A stretch of DNA of 13,736 nucleotides, from positions 1 to 13,736 of the forward strand of contig UQGD01000045.1 in the NCBI GenBank assembly GCA_900540455.1, given 5' to 3'. The notes beneath the pieces are model-generated. The model worked only from the letters and a program-made list of their open reading frames with translations, was not told the DNA's origin and searched no databases. This document shows positions 6,661 through 13,699 of this stretch, piece by piece. The translations under genes and the position numbers were made by a program. Origin of the DNA: an uncultured Faecalibacterium sp. GTDB lineage: Bacteria; Bacillota; Clostridia; Oscillospirales; Ruminococcaceae. Numbering within the stretch: the stretch's first letter is position 1; each line of letters begins with the position of its first letter.

Positions 6661-6906
6661 TGGACACGCAGAAAATAAAAGAGGGATTTGTTCCGAATTT
6701 GGTCGGATGCCCAGACAGGCAAAACTTTACAGGAGTAGGAGCTTTTTGGATGGTTTCGGCCCGGCCCCGCCGTTTATCTGGCAGAAAAGTGCCTGCCCCG
6801 GCAGCCGCAGCGGCCGCAGCAAAAATGCGGGAGGGCGCACTTTTGCACAGCGGGGGTACAAATTGCACAAAAGCCCGGCGGGAAGTTTGGCGGGTGCGAG
6901 GGTGTT

Positions 6907-6920
6907 TTTTTCATGAAAAA
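6907..6920. promoter_or_regulatory. Perfect 14-bp palindrome upstream of the EF-G-like promoter, possible operator
   Basis: TTTTTCATGAAAAA is a perfect palindrome ending 4 nt before the -35 of the EF-G-like gene. Flanking TG (6903-6904) and CA (6921-6922) extend the symmetry if two extra T residues on the left are skipped. It is placed where a regulator of either divergent gene could bind. It could also be chance AT-rich sequence. Confidence 0.3.
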
Positions 6921-6923
6921 CAT

Positions 6924-6951
6924 TTGAAAAATCCATGAGGTGTGGTATTAT
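6924..6951 (+). promoter_or_regulatory. Promoter of the EF-G-like gene
   Basis: TTGAAA (6924-6929), a 16-nt spacer and TATTAT (6946-6951) with an extended TGG before the -10. Transcription should start near 6958, giving a leader of about 60 nt. Confidence 0.75.
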
Positions 6952-7017
6952 CTTTGTAAAATATGCCACAAAGGCAGAGAGAAAGCTCTGCTGGGCGGAA
7001 ATGAGGGAAAAACCGAT

Positions 7018-9102
7018 ATGAAATACGCAAGCAACAATATCCGTAATATCTTGATTGCAGGCCATGCCGGCAGCGGCAAAACGACGCTGACGGAAGCATT
7101 GGTCTATTTTTCGGGCGCTGCAGAGCGTATGGGCCGGGTCGAAGACGGCAGCACGGTGTCGGACTTTGACCCCGAGGAGGCCAAGCGCAAGGCCAGCCTG
7201 TCGGCATCCGTTGTGCCGGTGGAGTACGATGGCATCAAGTACAACCTCATTGATGCGCCGGGCCTGTTTGACTTTGAGGCCGGTGAGTACGAGGGCATCC
7301 GTGCGGCAGAAAGCGTGCTGGTCTGCGTTTCCGGGCGCAGCGGCGTGACCGTAGGCGCGGAGAAGGCGTTCCAGCTGGCACGGAAAAACGGCAAGGCTGC
7401 CATGGTGTTTGTGACCAAGTGCGATCTGGAGAATGCCAACTACTTCAAGATCCTGGAGGATATGAAGATCAAGTTTGGCTCCACCGTCTGCCCCTGTGTC
7501 GTGCCCGCTAAGCTGGACGATGGCACCCCGGTGTATATCAACCTCTTCAGCCAGAAAGCCTTTAAGTATGAGGGCGGCAAGCAGGTGCAGATCGACCTGC
7601 CGGATATCGGCCACCGTTTCCAGGGCCTGATCGAGGCCATGAGCGAGGCCATCGCAGAGACCGACGATGAGCTGATGGAGAAGTTCTTCGGCGGCGAGCC
7701 GTTTACCACGGAAGAGATCGTGGAAGGCATGCGCAAGGGCGTCAAGGACGGCCTGATCACCCCCGTATTCTGCGGCAGCGCCGTCAACCAGCAGGCGCTG
7801 GATATGCTGCTGTACAATATGCGCAAGCTGCTGCCCAGCCCGGAGCATGATGCCAGCGTCCTGGCACAGGATGCCGCCGGCGAGCCGGTGGAGCTGCACT
7901 GCAATGAGACAGAGCCTACCGCAGCCTACGTCTTTAAGACGGTGGCGGATCCCTTTGTGGGCAAGCTGAGCTATCTGCGTGTCATCAGCGGCAAGGTGGG
8001 CGCAGGCTGCGCACTGGTCAACGCCCGCACCGGCGACACCGAAAAGATCGCAAAGCCCCTGACCGTCTGCGGCAAAAAGCAGGCAGAGACCGAGAGCATC
8101 GGCGCAGGCGATATCGGCGCTGTGGCAAAGCTGGTCTCGGCCCGCACCGGCGATACCCTGTGCGACGCTGCCCGTGTGGTCAAGCTGCCTGCACCGGCCT
8201 TCCCGCTGCCCAGCCTGTGGATGGCGGTCACCGTTTCCAAGAAGGGCGACGAGGGCAAGATCTCCAGCGCACTGGCCCGCCTGATGGAGGAGGATCCCAC
8301 CCTCAGCTATCAGAACAACGCCGAGACCCATCAGCAGCTGATCGGCGGCCTGGGCGAGCAGCATCTGGACGTGGTCAAGGCCAAGCTGAAGAACAAGTTT
8401 GGCGTGGAGATCGGCCTGGAGGCACCCCGCATCGCCTACCGTGAGTCCATCCGCAAGCCCTGTCAGAAGCAGGGCCGTCATAAAAAGCAGACCGGCGGTC
8501 ATGGTCAGTTTGGTGACGTCATCATCAACTTTGAGCCCTGCGACAGCGAGCAGGTGGTCTTTGAGGAAAAGGTGTTCGGCGGCAGCGTGCCCAAGAACTT
8601 CTTCCCCGCTGTGGAAAAGGGCGTGCGTCTGGCCGCTGAAAAGGGTGTGCTGGCCGGATACCCGGTGGTGGGCCTGAAAGCCACCCTGCTGGACGGCAGC
8701 TACCACCCGGTGGACAGCTCGGAAATGGCCTTTATCATGGCTGCAAAGCTGGCCTATAAGGCGGCTATGCCGGAGGCTGGCCCCGTTCTGCTGGAGCCTG
8801 TCCACACCGTCAAGGTCCATGTGCCCAACGACAACACCGGCGACATCATGGGCGATATGACCAAGCGCCGCGGCCGTGTGCTGGGCATGGAGCCGGATGA
8901 GGACGGTATGCAGACCATCCTGGCCGAGGCACCTCTGGCCGAGCTGTCCAACTTTACCACCTTCCTGCGGCAGACCACCCAGGGCCGGGGCTGGTTCAGC
9001 ACCGAGTTTGCCCGTTATGAGATCCTGCCGGAGTCTCTGGTGGCTGCTGTGGTGGAGCAGGCCAAGAAGCTGGGCAACCTGGACGAGAGCAGCGACGACT
9101 GA
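7018..9102 (+). CDS. EF-G-like translational GTPase (EF-G2-type FusA paralogue)
   Basis: The 694-residue protein has all five EF-G domains: GTPase G (about 8-275) with P-loop GHAGSGKT (15-22), switch I region around DFDPEEAKRKASLSASV (49-65), DAPGLFDF (79-86) and TKCD (133-136); domain II (about 295-385); domain III with GLGEQHLDVV; domain IV with QTGGHGQFGDV; and domain V with VHVPNDNTGDIMGDMTKRRGRVLGMEPDEDG. Canonical EF-G has GHIDAGKT, DTPGHVDF and NKMD, so this is the divergent paralogue group (as in Thermus EF-G-2), not the main translocase. The switch II histidine that activates GTP hydrolysis is Leu83. The ATG at 7018 follows GAGGG at 10 nt. It is monocistronic, away from the str operon. 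The exact role is unknown; ribosome binding is inferred. Confidence 0.9.
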   Translation: MKYASNNIRNILIAGHAGSGKTTLTEALVYFSGAAERMGRVEDGSTVSDFDPEEAKRKASLSASVVPVEYDGIKYNLIDAPGLFDFEAGEYEGIRAAESVLVCVSGRSGVTVGAEKAFQLARKNGKAAMVFVTKCDLENANYFKILEDMKIKFGSTVCPCVVPAKLDDGTPVYINLFSQKAFKYEGGKQVQIDLPDIGHRFQGLIEAMSEAIAETDDELMEKFFGGEPFTTEEIVEGMRKGVKDGLITPVFCGSAVNQQALDMLLYNMRKLLPSPEHDASVLAQDAAGEPVELHCNETEPTAAYVFKTVADPFVGKLSYLRVISGKVGAGCALVNARTGDTEKIAKPLTVCGKKQAETESIGAGDIGAVAKLVSARTGDTLCDAARVVKLPAPAFPLPSLWMAVTVSKKGDEGKISSALARLMEEDPTLSYQNNAETHQQLIGGLGEQHLDVVKAKLKNKFGVEIGLEAPRIAYRESIRKPCQKQGRHKKQTGGHGQFGDVIINFEPCDSEQVVFEEKVFGGSVPKNFFPAVEKGVRLAAEKGVLAGYPVVGLKATLLDGSYHPVDSSEMAFIMAAKLAYKAAMPEAGPVLLEPVHTVKVHVPNDNTGDIMGDMTKRRGRVLGMEPDEDGMQTILAEAPLAELSNFTTFLRQTTQGRGWFSTEFARYEILPESLVAAVVEQAKKLGNLDESSDD

Positions 9103-9120
9103 TCTTTTTAGCCGCAGCTG

Positions 9121-9138
9121 ATGCGCCTGCCGGCGCAT
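9121..9138. repeat. Perfect 7-bp hairpin after the EF-G-like gene
   Basis: ATGCGCC-TGCC-GGCGCAT folds perfectly 19 nt after the stop codon but has no T-run. It may protect the 3' end of the message or assist the terminator that follows. Confidence 0.45.
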
Positions 9139-9158
9139 GATATCCCAGACATCTCCGC

Positions 9159-9199
9159 AAAGCCCTGTCGGCAATTCCCTCTGCCGGCGGGGCTTTTTT
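9159..9199 (+). terminator. Intrinsic terminator of the EF-G-like gene
   Basis: AAAGCCC (9159-9165) pairs with GGGCTTT (9190-9196), with an inner CGGCA/TGCCG stem, and runs into TTTTTT (9194-9199). Confidence 0.88.
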
Positions 9200-9241
9200 G
9201 GGGCGCAGCGCCCCGCTGAAACAGCCGTGTTCGTTTGCAGC

Positions 9242-9295
9242 AAAACAGCCCTCTGTCAAAGACCCTTTGCAGGTCCGGACAGGGGGCTGTTTTTT
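9242..9295 (+). terminator. Large hairpin terminator between convergent genes, probably bidirectional
   Basis: A 16-bp stem with one G-U pair (9242-9257 with 9278-9293; core ACAGCCC/GGGCTGT) has a 20-nt loop and ends in TTTTTT (9290-9295) on the plus strand. The opposite side ends in TTTT, so it probably also stops the dCMP deaminase transcript, whose stop codon is only 22 nt away. Confidence 0.8.
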
Positions 9296-9316
9296 GGTTT
9301 TAGGGTTTTGCGGGGG

Positions 9317-9796
9317 TCACAGCTCCAGCTCGGTTTTCCGTCCGCTGGGGCGGTAAGGGGTCAGGCGCACGCCGGCTTTTTGGAACATGAAGCGTGCCGC
9401 GATGCTGGAGTCGGAATCGTGGTATTTGTCGCTGTAATACACCACCTCACGGATGCCGGATTGGATAATGGCTTTGGTACATTCGTTGCAGGGGAACAGG
9501 GTGACGTAGACTCTGGCCCCTTTCAGGTTGTTGTGGGCGCTGTTGAGGATGGCGTTCAGCTCTGCATGGCAGACGTACATATATTTTGTGTTCAGCGGTT
9601 CGCCCTCCCGGTCCCAGGGCATGGCGTCGTCATCGCAGCCAATGGGCATGCCGTTGTAGCCAAGAGAGAGGATCTTGTTTTCCGGGCTGACGATGCAGGC
9701 CCCGACCTGGCTGCTGGGGTCCTTGGAGCGCATCGCAGTCAGCAGTGCGATGCCCATAAAATATTCGTCCCAGTTGATATAGTCGCTGCGCTTCAT
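9317..9796 (-). CDS. Deoxycytidylate (dCMP) deaminase family protein
   Basis: The enzyme deaminates dCMP to dUMP, feeding thymidylate synthesis. The 159-residue product has normal length and the zinc-dependent cytidine/deoxycytidylate deaminase motifs CHAE (76-79, H77 and catalytic E79) and PCNEC (102-106, zinc ligands C103 and C106). Nucleotide-site sequences such as DPSSQVGACIV, GYNGMPIGCDDD and YSDKYHDSDSS resemble dCMP deaminases (ComEB type) more than tRNA or guanine deaminases. The ATG at 9796 follows AGGAGG at about 8 nt; the open frame back to 9877 has no matching N-terminus and crosses the promoter. It is a single gene with its own promoter. Confidence 0.92.
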   Translation of the reverse strand: MKRSDYINWDEYFMGIALLTAMRSKDPSSQVGACIVSPENKILSLGYNGMPIGCDDDAMPWDREGEPLNTKYMYVCHAELNAILNSAHNNLKGARVYVTLFPCNECTKAIIQSGIREVVYYSDKYHDSDSSIAARFMFQKAGVRLTPYRPSGRKTELEL

Positions 9797-9824
9797 CGGC
9801 AAAGACCTCCTGCGTTTTTTTCCT

Positions 9825-9853
9825 ATTCTATCACTCGGCAGCAGGCAAAACAA
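9825..9853 (-). promoter_or_regulatory. Promoter of the dCMP deaminase gene
   Basis: On the minus strand TTGTTT (9848-9853), a 17-nt spacer and TAGAAT (9825-9830) preceded by TGA form an extended -10 promoter. It begins 23 nt after the thi operon terminator, so this gene is independent of the riboswitch. Confidence 0.7.
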
Positions 9854-9875
9854 CCGGCGCTGCGCCGTACGGCAC

Positions 9876-9909
9876 AAAAAAGCGCCCGCACCCTGTACAG
9901 GGCGGGCGC
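9876..9909 (-). terminator. Intrinsic terminator of the thiamine salvage operon
   Basis: GCGCCCGC (minus strand, 9902-9909) pairs with GCGGGCGC (9882-9889) around an inner CCTGTACAGG palindrome and runs into TTTTTT (9876-9881). It lies 7 nt after the tenA stop codon. Confidence 0.92.
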
Positions 9910-9916
9910 AGGAGGA

Positions 9917-10576
9917 TCACAGCTTCTGCTGCCAGGACATCTCCCAGAATGTCAGCTCGTACCGAGAGCAGGCGGTGAAGATATCGGTCAGGTGGGCCAG
10001 CTGCGGCTCGGTGTAATGGGCGGTCAGCCGGTCCAGGGTGTCCAGCAGCACCTGGTTGCTGGCGGCATACCCCTCGGACAGATAGCCCTGCACCCATTCG
10101 CCATAGAAGGGGTCCTGCACGGACTCCGGCCGGGCAGCGACCATGCGCTGGGCGATCTGCTGGTAGCTGCAAGCGCAGGCCAGGATCGCAGTCAGAGCCT
10201 CGGCTTCGCCCTCTTCATAGGCGATGCGCAGCATATAAGATGTATAGGAGAGGCTGTCCAGAGCCCGGGGGGTCTGGTCCAGTTCCTGCTGGGTCACGTT
10301 CAGTTTGGCCAGATAGCCGCTGTGGATATCCAGCTCACCATCCATCACCGGGATGTACTGTGCAAACAGACGGGCGATCTCCAGGCTTTTTGCCTTGGCC
10401 ACGCCGATGGCAAACGCTTTGGAATAATCCTGCAGATAGAGGTAGTCCTGCAGGATATAAAAGCGGAACTTCTCCTGGGGCAGGGTCCCGTTCTGGATAC
10501 CCAGCACAAAGGGGTGGGTGTTGTAGGCGTCCCAGATGGGGGCCACGGCCTGCATCAGTCGCTGTGTCGTAGTCAT
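9917..10576 (-). CDS. tenA: TenA family aminopyrimidine aminohydrolase (thiaminase II)
   Basis: TenA hydrolyses aminopyrimidine products of thiamine breakdown to HMP for reuse. The 219-residue all-alpha protein has the usual length and the family motifs LQDYLYLQDYSKAF (42-55), a catalytic-cysteine motif of the type CxxSY (C134-S137-Y138; C136 is next to it), YGEW (158-161) and the C-terminal YELTFWEMSW (206-215), which holds the conserved glutamate. The ATG at 10576 follows AGGAGG. The gene overlaps the thiD stop by 4 nt (ATGA), so translation is probably coupled. As the last gene of the operon it fits a salvage role. Confidence 0.95.
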   Translation of the reverse strand: MTTTQRLMQAVAPIWDAYNTHPFVLGIQNGTLPQEKFRFYILQDYLYLQDYSKAFAIGVAKAKSLEIARLFAQYIPVMDGELDIHSGYLAKLNVTQQELDQTPRALDSLSYTSYMLRIAYEEGEAEALTAILACACSYQQIAQRMVAARPESVQDPFYGEWVQGYLSEGYAASNQVLLDTLDRLTAHYTEPQLAHLTDIFTACSRYELTFWEMSWQQKL

Positions 10577-11382
10577 GCTTGTGCCTCCTGTGCAAATTCT
10601 CCGTTCAGGTCAAAGTTATGTGCCATAGGGCCTGCACCCTGGCCCAGATCCAGCATGGCGGCCAGTGCGCCGCTGATATAGGCTTTGGCGCGGCGCACCG
10701 AGTTCTCCAGATCAAAGCCCTTGGCCAGGTTGGCGGCAATGGCAGAGGAGAGGGTGCAGCCGGTGCCGTGGGTGTTGGGGTTTTGGATGCGCTTTCCCTG
10801 GAACCACTGGGACTGGCCGTCGGCGTACAGCAGATCGTTGGCGTCGTTGACCCGGTGCCCGCCCTTGACCAATACGGCGCAGCCGTAGCGGCGGCCGATC
10901 AGGGCGGCGGCAGCTTCCATATCCGCCGGGGTCTGGATGGTCATGCCGGAGAGGATCTCCGCCTCCGGGATGTTGGGGGTCAGCACGGCGGCCAGGGGCA
11001 GCAGCTCCTGCTTCAGGGTCTCAATGGCTTCCGGCTCGATGAGCCGTGCACCGGAGGTGGCCACCATCACCGGGTCCACCACGATCTTCTGTGCCTGGTA
11101 CTGGCGCAGACGCTGGGCAATGGCCCGGATCAGCGGAGCGCTGGATACCATGCCGATCTTAACAGCGTCCGGGCGGATGTCGGTAAAGATCATGTCCAGC
11201 TGCTGGCACAAAAACTCCGGGCTTACTTCCAGGATGCCGCTTACACCGGTGGTGTTCTGGGCGGTCAGTGCGGTGATGGCGGTCATGGCATAGACGCCGT
11301 TCATGGTCATGGTCTTCAGGTCTGCCTGGATGCCTGCGCCGCCGCTGCAATCGCTGCCGGCGATAGAGAGTGCTGTTTTCAT
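10573..11382 (-). CDS. thiD: Bifunctional hydroxymethylpyrimidine/phosphomethylpyrimidine kinase
   Basis: ThiD phosphorylates HMP twice to HMP-PP, the pyrimidine substrate of ThiE. The 269-residue ribokinase-fold protein has AGSDCSGGAGIQADLKT (8-24), VVDPVMVATSG (101-111), LTPNIPEAEIL (134-144), LVKGGH (171-176) and the catalytic anion-hole motif THGTGCTLSSAIA (204-216, C209). The ATG at 11382 follows AAGGAG. A 98-nt gap separates it from thiE, the only sizeable gap inside the operon. That gap holds two small hairpins (GGTGC/GCACC at 11456-11469 and GCCGC/GCGGC at 11404-11417) but no terminator tail and no clear promoter. Confidence 0.96.
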   Translation of the reverse strand: MKTALSIAGSDCSGGAGIQADLKTMTMNGVYAMTAITALTAQNTTGVSGILEVSPEFLCQQLDMIFTDIRPDAVKIGMVSSAPLIRAIAQRLRQYQAQKIVVDPVMVATSGARLIEPEAIETLKQELLPLAAVLTPNIPEAEILSGMTIQTPADMEAAAALIGRRYGCAVLVKGGHRVNDANDLLYADGQSQWFQGKRIQNPNTHGTGCTLSSAIAANLAKGFDLENSVRRAKAYISGALAAMLDLGQGAGPMAHNFDLNGEFAQEAQA

Positions 11383-11480
11383 GGAAAAACTCCTTTCGGT
11401 TTAGCCGCCAGAGCGGCAGGGTCGGCAGGGCGGCGGCGCCGCTGCACAGGATAAGGGTGCCAAAGCACCGGGTGCAGAAT

Positions 11481-12122
11481 TTAGCCCTGGATCATCTGTT
11501 GGGACAGGGCGCGGAGATGCCGGCACTGGGCCTGGATGTCTTGGGCGCTGAAGATGGCGCTGACCAGTGCTACGCCGTCTGCGCTGCAGCCGGTCAGCTG
11601 CAGCAGATTGTCGGCCTGGATGCCGCCAATGGCGACCACCGGCAGATCCACAGCCTGGCAGATCTCCCGCAGGGTCTGGTGGGGCAGGGGACGGGCATCC
11701 GCCTTGGTGGAGGTGGCAAACATGGCCCCTACGCCCAGGTAGTCCGCACCGTCTGCAGCGGCCTGCAAAGCCTCCTGCACCGAGTGGGCCGAAACGCCCA
11801 CCAGCAGCTTGTCCCCGGCGATGCGCCGCACCTGCCGGGCGCTGAGGTCCTGCTGCCCCACATGGACTCCGTCTGCACCGCAGGCCAGGGCAAGCTCGAC
11901 ATCATCGTTGATGATAAAGGGCACCCCGTACTGTCGGCAGAGCTGGGCCATCTGCCGGGCTTCCTCCAACAGCAGGCGGGGGTCGGCGTGCTTTTCCCGC
12001 AGCTGGACACAGGTGACCCCGCCTTTCAGGGCCTGTTCCACCTGCCACAGCAGCGTATGCTCCCCCGTCCAGGCCCGGCTGGTCACGGCGTAGAGCAGCA
12101 TATGGTTCTTATTGCATTTCAT
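11481..12122 (-). CDS. thiE: Thiamine-phosphate synthase
   Basis: ThiE couples HMP-PP with hydroxyethylthiazole phosphate to give thiamine phosphate. The 213-residue TIM barrel has VQLREK (39-44), the metal and pyrophosphate site INDD (71-74), DGVHVGQQDL (84-93), YLGVGAMFATSTK (128-140) and AIGGI (164-168), all as in the family. The ATG at 12122 follows AGGTG at 6 nt; a GTG at 12131 is in frame but lies inside that ribosome site. The gene overlaps the thiM 3' end by 14 nt, suggesting coupled translation. Confidence 0.96.
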   Translation of the reverse strand: MKCNKNHMLLYAVTSRAWTGEHTLLWQVEQALKGGVTCVQLREKHADPRLLLEEARQMAQLCRQYGVPFIINDDVELALACGADGVHVGQQDLSARQVRRIAGDKLLVGVSAHSVQEALQAAADGADYLGVGAMFATSTKADARPLPHQTLREICQAVDLPVVAIGGIQADNLLQLTGCSADGVALVSAIFSAQDIQAQCRHLRALSQQMIQG

Positions 12123-12930
12123 ACTTTGCACCTGCTTCCAATTCTTCGGGTGTTAGGTGATAGATTGTATCGATGATGGCGGTGCGGTAGCTGGCGTTGC
12201 CCTGGCCGGGCAGAAGGCGCTGTGCCGCCAGTTCCCCCGCCAGCCCCATGGTGCACAGTGCCGCCACTGTGGCCCAAGACGCCTGTTGGGGGGACGCTGC
12301 CAGAAAGGCCCCGGTCAGGGCCGAGAGCTGACAGCCTGTGCCGGTGACCCGGGCCATCATGGGGTGGCCGTTGCGCACGACCCAGCTGTTTTGTCCGTCG
12401 GTCACAAGGTCGGCGGCTCCGGTCAGCGCCACGACCGCCCCGGTGCGTCGGGCCAGGCTTTGGGCCAGGGCCTCGGTCTGGGGCAGTGTGCAGGCGGTGA
12501 GCTGGTCCTGCGGGGCGGCATCCACTCCGTGGGCAAGGCCGCTGCCCTGGGCCAGGACCTTGATCTCGGAGCTGTTGCCCCGGATGGCGGTGAACCGCAC
12601 CTGTTCCAGCAGCTGTGCGGCGGCACGGGCCCGAAAAGCCGAGGCACCCACCCCCACAGGGTCCAGCAGCACCGGCAGCCCCAGGGCGTTGGCCTGCCGC
12701 CCGGACGCCAGCATGGCGGGCAGGGTCTGGCTGTGCAGTGTGCCTAGGTTCAGCACCAGCGCATCCGCATGGGCGGTGATCTCCGCCGCTTCCTCCGGGT
12801 CGTCTGCCATGATGGGGGAGGCCCCGCAGGCCAGCAGAAGGTTGGCGCAATCGTTTGCGGTGATGTAGTTGGTGATGCAGTGGACCAGCGGCTGGCGCTG
12901 CCGCACCTGCGTCAAGAAGTTTGTCAGCAT
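12109..12930 (-). CDS. thiM: Hydroxyethylthiazole kinase
   Basis: ThiM phosphorylates salvaged 4-methyl-5-(2-hydroxyethyl)thiazole to the substrate of ThiE. The 273-residue ribokinase-like protein has HCITNYITANDCAN (17-30), GASPIMADDPEE (36-47), LLDPVGVGAS (88-97), RGNSSEI (117-123) and the catalytic VTGTGCQLSA (195-204, C200). The ATG at 12930 follows AAGGGA at 9 nt. It begins 19 nt after thiW, consistent with uptake and phosphorylation of the same thiazole. Confidence 0.97.
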   Translation of the reverse strand: MLTNFLTQVRQRQPLVHCITNYITANDCANLLLACGASPIMADDPEEAAEITAHADALVLNLGTLHSQTLPAMLASGRQANALGLPVLLDPVGVGASAFRARAAAQLLEQVRFTAIRGNSSEIKVLAQGSGLAHGVDAAPQDQLTACTLPQTEALAQSLARRTGAVVALTGAADLVTDGQNSWVVRNGHPMMARVTGTGCQLSALTGAFLAASPQQASWATVAALCTMGLAGELAAQRLLPGQGNASYRTAIIDTIYHLTPEELEAGAKYEMQ

Positions 12931-12949
12931 GGTGTCAGTTCCCTTTTTG

Positions 12950-13462
12950 TCAGCGGCGGTCCATCATCTGCTGCAGAACATGCGACCGCTTCAAACCATA
13001 CAGGACCACCGCCGAGATGATGGCGCCCCCCGCCGTGGAGACCAGGAAGGGGAAGATATAGGCGTAAAAGGCAACACTGGCAGCGCTTTGCCCCATCAGG
13101 AAGATGGCCACAGGGTAAGCACACAGCCCGCCCAGCACCGAAGTGCCGAACACTTCGCCCAGCAGGGCGGCCGGCAGGCTGTGGGTGCGGCGGTAGGCCA
13201 GCCCACACAGCAGCGCACCGCACATCCCGCCGGGGAAAGCCAGCAGGCTGCCCAGACCCAGCAGGTTGCGCAGCAGTGCAGCCGTAAAGGCCACCCCTAC
13301 GCTGTACCCAGGCCCCAGCAGCACGCCGCACAGCACATTGACCATGTGCTGCACCGGGGCGCATTTGCTGCCAAATACCGGGAAGGAGAACAGGCTCCCC
13401 ACCACGGCCAGGGCACAGAATACCCCGGCCAGAGCCAGCTTCTGGGTGCGATCGTTTTTCAT
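12950..13462 (-). CDS. thiW: Thiazole/thiamine-precursor ECF transporter S component ThiW
   Basis: ThiW is the membrane-embedded substrate-binding part of an ECF transporter and is believed to take up the thiazole moiety of thiamine; it needs the shared ECF module, not encoded here. The 170-residue hydrophobic protein has about six membrane segments and the family signature stretches APVQHMVNVLCGVLLGPGY (35-53), LLRNLLGLGSLLAFPGGMCG (63-82) and GEVFGTSVLGGLCAYP (102-117). The ATG at 13462 follows a perfect AGGAGG at 8 nt; the open frame back to 13519 has no family match. It is the first gene of the operon, next to thiM, which supports the thiazole assignment. Confidence 0.95.
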   Translation of the reverse strand: MKNDRTQKLALAGVFCALAVVGSLFSFPVFGSKCAPVQHMVNVLCGVLLGPGYSVGVAFTAALLRNLLGLGSLLAFPGGMCGALLCGLAYRRTHSLPAALLGEVFGTSVLGGLCAYPVAIFLMGQSAASVAFYAYIFPFLVSTAGGAIISAVVLYGLKRSHVLQQMMDRR

Positions 13463-13654
13463 AAGAGGTTCCTCCTTTTGGAACGGCCGCGAGACACTGC
13501 TGCGCAGCGCTCCCGGCACAAAGGCAGGCCCTTGGCCAGGGGGCCAAAGGCTGCGGAAGTTCGGTCGGAGCTTGCTGGCTCCCTCTCACGCCGGAACACG
13601 GCTTCCCATCGCTGCATACTCGCGGCCCAGGGCGCTCCCCCTCAGCCGGGCCAC
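13463..13654 (-). other. Structured leader between the TPP-controlled terminator and thiW
   Basis: About 190 nt separate the terminator from the thiW start, much more than needed for a ribosome site. On the minus strand, stems are GGCCC/GGGCC (13648-13652 with 13624-13628), GGAGC/GCTCC (near 13565-13582), a 10-bp stem with one G-U pair and a 4-nt loop (13542-13551 with 13528-13537), and a GCTGCGCAGC palindrome near 13500. None has a T-run. A 52-codon open frame (13459-13617) ends in ATGA at the thiW start but has no ribosome site. I recognise no known RNA family. Confidence 0.5.
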
Positions 13655-13688
13655 AAAAAAACAGGAGGTTCCCTGCGGACCCTCCTGT
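13655..13688 (-). terminator. Intrinsic terminator of the TPP riboswitch
   Basis: On the minus strand ACAGGAGG (13681-13688) pairs with CCTCCTGT (13661-13668), with an inner TCC/GGA extension across one mismatch, and runs into a T tract (13655-13661). It begins about 12 nt after the aptamer and should end transcription when TPP is bound. Confidence 0.92.
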
Positions 13689-13699
13689 AAAAAATCTGG

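Larger units (their letters stand above)
6399..7017. other. Long divergent intergenic region between the sigma gene and the EF-G-like gene
   Basis: No convincing gene lies in these roughly 620 bases. The sigma-proximal half (6399-6650) is GC-rich and probably transcribed as a leader of about 250 nt if the promoter at 6652-6660 is right. The other half carries TCCGA/TCGGA arms (6692-6696, 6703-6707), CTTTTG/CAAAAG arms (starting near 6839 and ending near 6872), the palindrome at 6907-6920 and the EF-G-like promoter. Short open frames here (for example 6750-6938 plus) have low-complexity Ala/Arg-rich translations and are not called. Confidence 0.6.

Noticed and set aside
6750..6938. Plus-strand 62-codon frame after an AGGAG-rich stretch in the divergent region
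   Set aside because: The translation is Ala/Arg-rich low-complexity sequence with no family resemblance, the frame runs through the EF-G-like -35 region, and it has no visible promoter.
6727..9243. 838-codon open frame on the minus strand opposite the EF-G-like gene
   Set aside because: It is the antisense shadow of a strongly conserved GTPase gene in GC-rich DNA; the translation is His/Leu/Gly-rich without recognisable domains.
9137..10681. 514-codon plus-strand frame spanning the dCMP deaminase and tenA genes
   Set aside because: It runs through two terminators and opposite two well-supported genes; the translation is an antisense artefact.
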